The translations under genes and the position numbers were made by a program. Positions 5,780 through 7,832 of a stretch of 7,832 nt of DNA are shown here, piece by piece. Source of the DNA: Calditrichaceae bacterium. Its GTDB lineage: Bacteria; Calditrichota; Calditrichia; Calditrichales; Calditrichaceae. The notes under the pieces were generated by a model that worked only from the letters and a program-made list of their open reading frames with translations, was not told where the DNA came from and did no database searches. Positions within the stretch are counted from its first letter, which is position 1. Each line of letters starts with the position of its first letter. Location: assembly GCA_024763405.1 (NCBI GenBank), contig JANTFQ010000100.1:1-7832 (forward strand), written 5' to 3'.

Positions 5780-6895
5780 CTAAAATTTATAACGCAGGCT
5801 AAGTCCGGTAATTTCCCTGGAATAGCGGTAATGGGGATGGTTACTAATATTTCGTTCAAGATTGAAATAGGCGTTGGTATAAAAATCTTTATTAAAACTG
5901 TATTTAACATTCAATGAAAAATAACCGAAAAAATCCCTGCGCAGCGCTCCGTTCTCTGTGATGCGCCAATGTTGAAATTTTTTGGTCTGCATTACAACAA
6001 ATCCAAAAAAAGATATTTTTGGAAATGCTTTAAATAAAATGGAAGAAGAAAACTGATGCTTGGCATAATCAAAATCCGAATCTTCCGCTAATATTTCTTC
6101 CGTATCTTCATCACCAAAATTTTCACCAAAGGCCTGCACTTCGAAATCTTTTGGGCTGTCAAACTCATAACGGTAACGCAGATCCCAGAAATATTTGCCG
6201 GCAAATATTTTGTTTCCGGAAAAAATTGCTGCAAAGCGGTTCCCTTCCAGGGTTGATCCTTTTAGTTTTGGATTATCAAACGGATAAAGATTCCCGTGGT
6301 GCCAGTTCAGTTCCGTCCTTAACCCAAGCTGTGTTCTATTATCCATATTGTGACGTAATGTAAAGAAAAGGCGACTGCTCAGATAGTCCTTATAGGAAAC
6401 CGTATTGGGATAGCGTTTTAGCCAGTGACGATACCCGCTCCCGATGCGCCAGTTTTTAAACATATTTAAATTAATATATGCAGTGAAAACATTTCGCAAA
6501 TAATTAAAGGATTTACTCTTTGAATAACTTCGAAAACGCAGCCGGTCATCAATATGTAATCTGTTCTTAGACCAAAGTGGAAGGGCAATATTTCCGGCCA
6601 GAATATTTTCCATCCGGTTATAGGTTTGGTAGGTGAAATAGCTTTGTAAACGGTTTTCATAATAGACATTAAATTGCCTTTTGTGTTGAATACGGGAACT
6701 ACGAAAACCAACCCTTATAAATGAATTGAAACGGAAATCATCTTTTCTAAGCGAGTCCGGAACGCGATACAAATTGCTGTGATATTCCTGAGCAGCATTC
6801 AGGTTCATATAAAAAGACGGCTGTTTATCCTGTCCATACAACAGGCTTGCCAGCAATATCATTAAGCTTACTATTTTCGATTGTCTTCTATTCAT
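5780..6895 (-). CDS. Outer-membrane beta-barrel protein, unknown family
   Basis: A 371-residue protein with a signal peptide (about 1-21, cleavage likely at LYG-QDK). A long run of amphipathic, aromatic-rich strands of alternating character follows, for example FNSFIRVGFRSSR (56-68), RQFNVYYENRLQSYFTY (73-89), RLFFTLRHNMDNRTQLGLRT (175-194) and FFGYFSLNVKYSF (322-334). It ends SLRYKF, with the C-terminal Phe typical of Bam substrates. Short turns and longer polar loops separate the strands. One loop (about 258-278, GENF..DEDTEEILAEDSDFD) is strikingly acidic and should face outside. I see no TonB box, plug or OmpA domain, so it is probably a passive channel, surface protein or assembly factor. 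It starts 13 nt after the coiled-coil gene, with AGGCGG overlapping that gene's stop, so the two are probably coupled. I do not recognise the family. Confidence 0.7.
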   Translation of the reverse strand: MNRRQSKIVSLMILLASLLYGQDKQPSFYMNLNAAQEYHSNLYRVPDSLRKDDFRFNSFIRVGFRSSRIQHKRQFNVYYENRLQSYFTYQTYNRMENILAGNIALPLWSKNRLHIDDRLRFRSYSKSKSFNYLRNVFTAYINLNMFKNWRIGSGYRHWLKRYPNTVSYKDYLSSRLFFTLRHNMDNRTQLGLRTELNWHHGNLYPFDNPKLKGSTLEGNRFAAIFSGNKIFAGKYFWDLRYRYEFDSPKDFEVQAFGENFGDEDTEEILAEDSDFDYAKHQFSSSILFKAFPKISFFGFVVMQTKKFQHWRITENGALRRDFFGYFSLNVKYSFNKDFYTNAYFNLERNISNHPHYRYSREITGLSLRYKF

Positions 6896-6904
6896 ACAGT
6901 TAAA

Positions 6905-6910
6905 CCGCCT
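6905..6910 (-). promoter_or_regulatory. Shine-Dalgarno sequence overlapping the upstream stop codon
   Basis: The minus strand reads TAGGCGG: the AG of the TAG stop (6911-6909) forms the start of AGGCGG, placed 9 nt before the barrel gene's ATG. Ribosomes terminating on the coiled-coil gene therefore sit on the next ribosome-binding site, which favours coupled translation. Confidence 0.65.
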
Positions 6911-7814
6911 ATTGGTTTAGCTTCTTTTTAAAGTATACTCTAAACTTTTGTACTTTGTTTTCCAGTTCCTTCTTTTGCCTGGTAAGCTGATCAAGACGCT
7001 CATCGATACCCGAAATTTTCAGTTTAGCGTTACGCACATCATCTTTTAGCTGATCGCTGCGTTCCTGATCAAAATATTCCTGTTCCGGATCGATATTTTG
7101 CTGTAAGTTATCCATAAAACTTAGCATTTCTTCATATATCTGCAGGTCGGATTGCAGTCCGGACCGCCGTTTATACAGTTTTTTCAATTCATCGTCCAAC
7201 TGCCGGATGTGGTCTTGTAATAATTGTATTTTGAGCTGTATGCGCTCGATATTATCACCGGGTTCGATTACCAGTAGCGGCTTTTGAGATTCAGCAGGAC
7301 CTGTTTCGGCCAGTTTTTTTTGCCAGATTTTTTTTTCTTTTTCAAGAAGGCTAATGAGATTCAAGCTTGAAATTTTTTGGTTATTATTTTGTAAATGCTG
7401 AACTTTTTTGAATTTTTGCTTTACCAAACTATCGGTATCGTCAATAGCCAGCCGATACAGGTTTTGCAGTTCCCGCCGGATGCGTTGCTTGTTTTGCTGC
7501 AGGTTATCCAACCTGGTGGCCAGGCTGGCGGATTCTTTTAGGTCGCTGCTTAAATTCAGCCGTGTAAGCGGATTAGAGGATGTCTCCAGCTCCTTTTTTT
7601 GCCTGAATATTTCCGCATTCAGCGCGTCAAAGGATTGCTTTATCTGTTTATAATCATTATCAAAATAGCTAAGCGAATCTTCTTTTATTGTGATAGCAGC
7701 ACGCAACGAATCGATGGATTGTATTTGTGCGTGAAGTCCGCCGCTGAACAAAAAAATAAACGCGATACAGAATGCTAATCCCACACGGCTGTTCATTCTT
7801 TTTTTAATCGCCAT
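6909..7814 (-). CDS. Secreted periplasmic coiled-coil protein, unknown function
   Basis: A 301-residue protein. A lysine/arginine-rich start and hydrophobic stretch (11-25) end in GLHAQ, a good signal peptidase I site after A29; there is no lipobox. Almost all the rest is charged, Leu-rich and helix-forming, with heptad character in two blocks: about 33-170 and 186-298. A Pro/Gly-containing break (TGPAESQKP to EPGD, 171-187) separates them. No enzymatic domain follows, and the C-terminus is basic (FKKKLNQ). The layout recalls the coiled-coil part of EnvC-type division proteins but without their LytM domain, and coiled-coil composition alone makes distant matches unreliable. The ATG at 7814 follows AGGA at 10 nt; an in-frame TAG at 7829-7827 rules out a longer N-terminus. 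A second ATG at residue 7 is possible. It is the first gene of a pair with the barrel protein, which suggests they act together across the periplasm. Confidence 0.75.
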   Translation of the reverse strand: MAIKKRMNSRVGLAFCIAFIFLFSGGLHAQIQSIDSLRAAITIKEDSLSYFDNDYKQIKQSFDALNAEIFRQKKELETSSNPLTRLNLSSDLKESASLATRLDNLQQNKQRIRRELQNLYRLAIDDTDSLVKQKFKKVQHLQNNNQKISSLNLISLLEKEKKIWQKKLAETGPAESQKPLLVIEPGDNIERIQLKIQLLQDHIRQLDDELKKLYKRRSGLQSDLQIYEEMLSFMDNLQQNIDPEQEYFDQERSDQLKDDVRNAKLKISGIDERLDQLTRQKKELENKVQKFRVYFKKKLNQ

Positions 7815-7824
7815 TAAAATCGTA

Positions 7825-7828
7825 TCCT
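7825..7828 (-). promoter_or_regulatory. Ribosome-binding site of the coiled-coil gene
   Basis: AGGA lies 10 nt before the ATG at 7814. It overlaps an in-frame TAG (7829-7827) that could be the stop of a gene beyond the right edge; if so, the operon continues upstream of this window. Confidence 0.5.
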
Positions 7829-7832
7829 AACA

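Noticed and set aside
5704..5910. Minus-strand frame of 68 codons crossing the end of the barrel gene and its terminator
   Set aside because: It would run through the intrinsic terminator and overlaps the C-terminal barrel strands in another frame.
6151..6711. Short frames on both strands (6151-6363 plus, 6466-6711 minus) inside the barrel gene
   Set aside because: Shadows of the barrel reading frame with no initiation signals of their own.
7408..7653. Plus-strand frame of 81 codons, Cys/Ser/Phe-rich, antisense to the coiled-coil gene
   Set aside because: The composition is what the complement of a Lys/Glu/Leu-rich coiled coil gives; there is no ribosome-binding site.
1..7832. CRISPR array, tRNA, rRNA, insertion sequence or phage element
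   Set aside because: There are no regularly spaced repeats, tRNA cloverleaf features, transposase motifs or terminal inverted repeats; genes are tightly packed on one strand with envelope functions.

Overview
The window comes from a Gram-negative bacterium, most likely of the Fibrobacterota-Chlorobiota-Bacteroidota (FCB) superphylum. It encodes an outer-membrane TonB-dependent receptor with an N-terminal carboxypeptidase-regulatory-like domain, a DUF4249 protein (a family I know mainly from Bacteroidota and relatives), a family 9 LPS heptosyltransferase, a second barrel protein ending in Phe, and envelope lipoproteins. Several genes have recognisable Shine-Dalgarno sequences, which typical Bacteroidota usually lack. 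A lineage such as Calditrichota or Ignavibacteriota is therefore a reasonable guess, but the sequence does not prove it. All seven genes lie on the minus strand, so the window reads from high to low coordinates. There are no RNA genes of known type, no mobile elements and no CRISPR array.

The layout is three transcription blocks. Block 1 (7814 down to 5780) is a pair: a secreted periplasmic coiled-coil protein followed after 13 nt by an outer-membrane beta-barrel protein. It closes with a clear intrinsic terminator (5726-5750). Block 2 is one lipoprotein gene (start corrected to the ATG at 5550, end 4759) with a strong Shine-Dalgarno sequence, its own upstream control region (5566-5725) and a strong intrinsic terminator (4710-4744). 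Block 3 starts at 4650 and runs off the left edge: TonB-dependent receptor, DUF4249 lipoprotein, family 9 glycosyltransferase (waaF-like) and the N-terminal part of a PMT/ArnT-like membrane glycosyltransferase. The gaps are 14 nt, a 4-nt ATGA overlap, and 9 nt.

Every product appears to act in or on the cell envelope. The receptor and DUF4249 protein form a familiar import pair at the outer membrane, with unknown substrate. The two glycosyltransferases should build or modify LPS or another lipid-linked surface glycan. The coiled-coil/barrel pair has no function I can assign and is the best candidate here for an undescribed envelope system. The most interesting non-coding stretch is 5590-5690, upstream of the lipoprotein. 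It holds a near-consensus sigma-54-like element, a hairpin followed by a T-rich run, and a short dyad at a distance that would suit an activator site. I see no convincing novel defence or mobile system.
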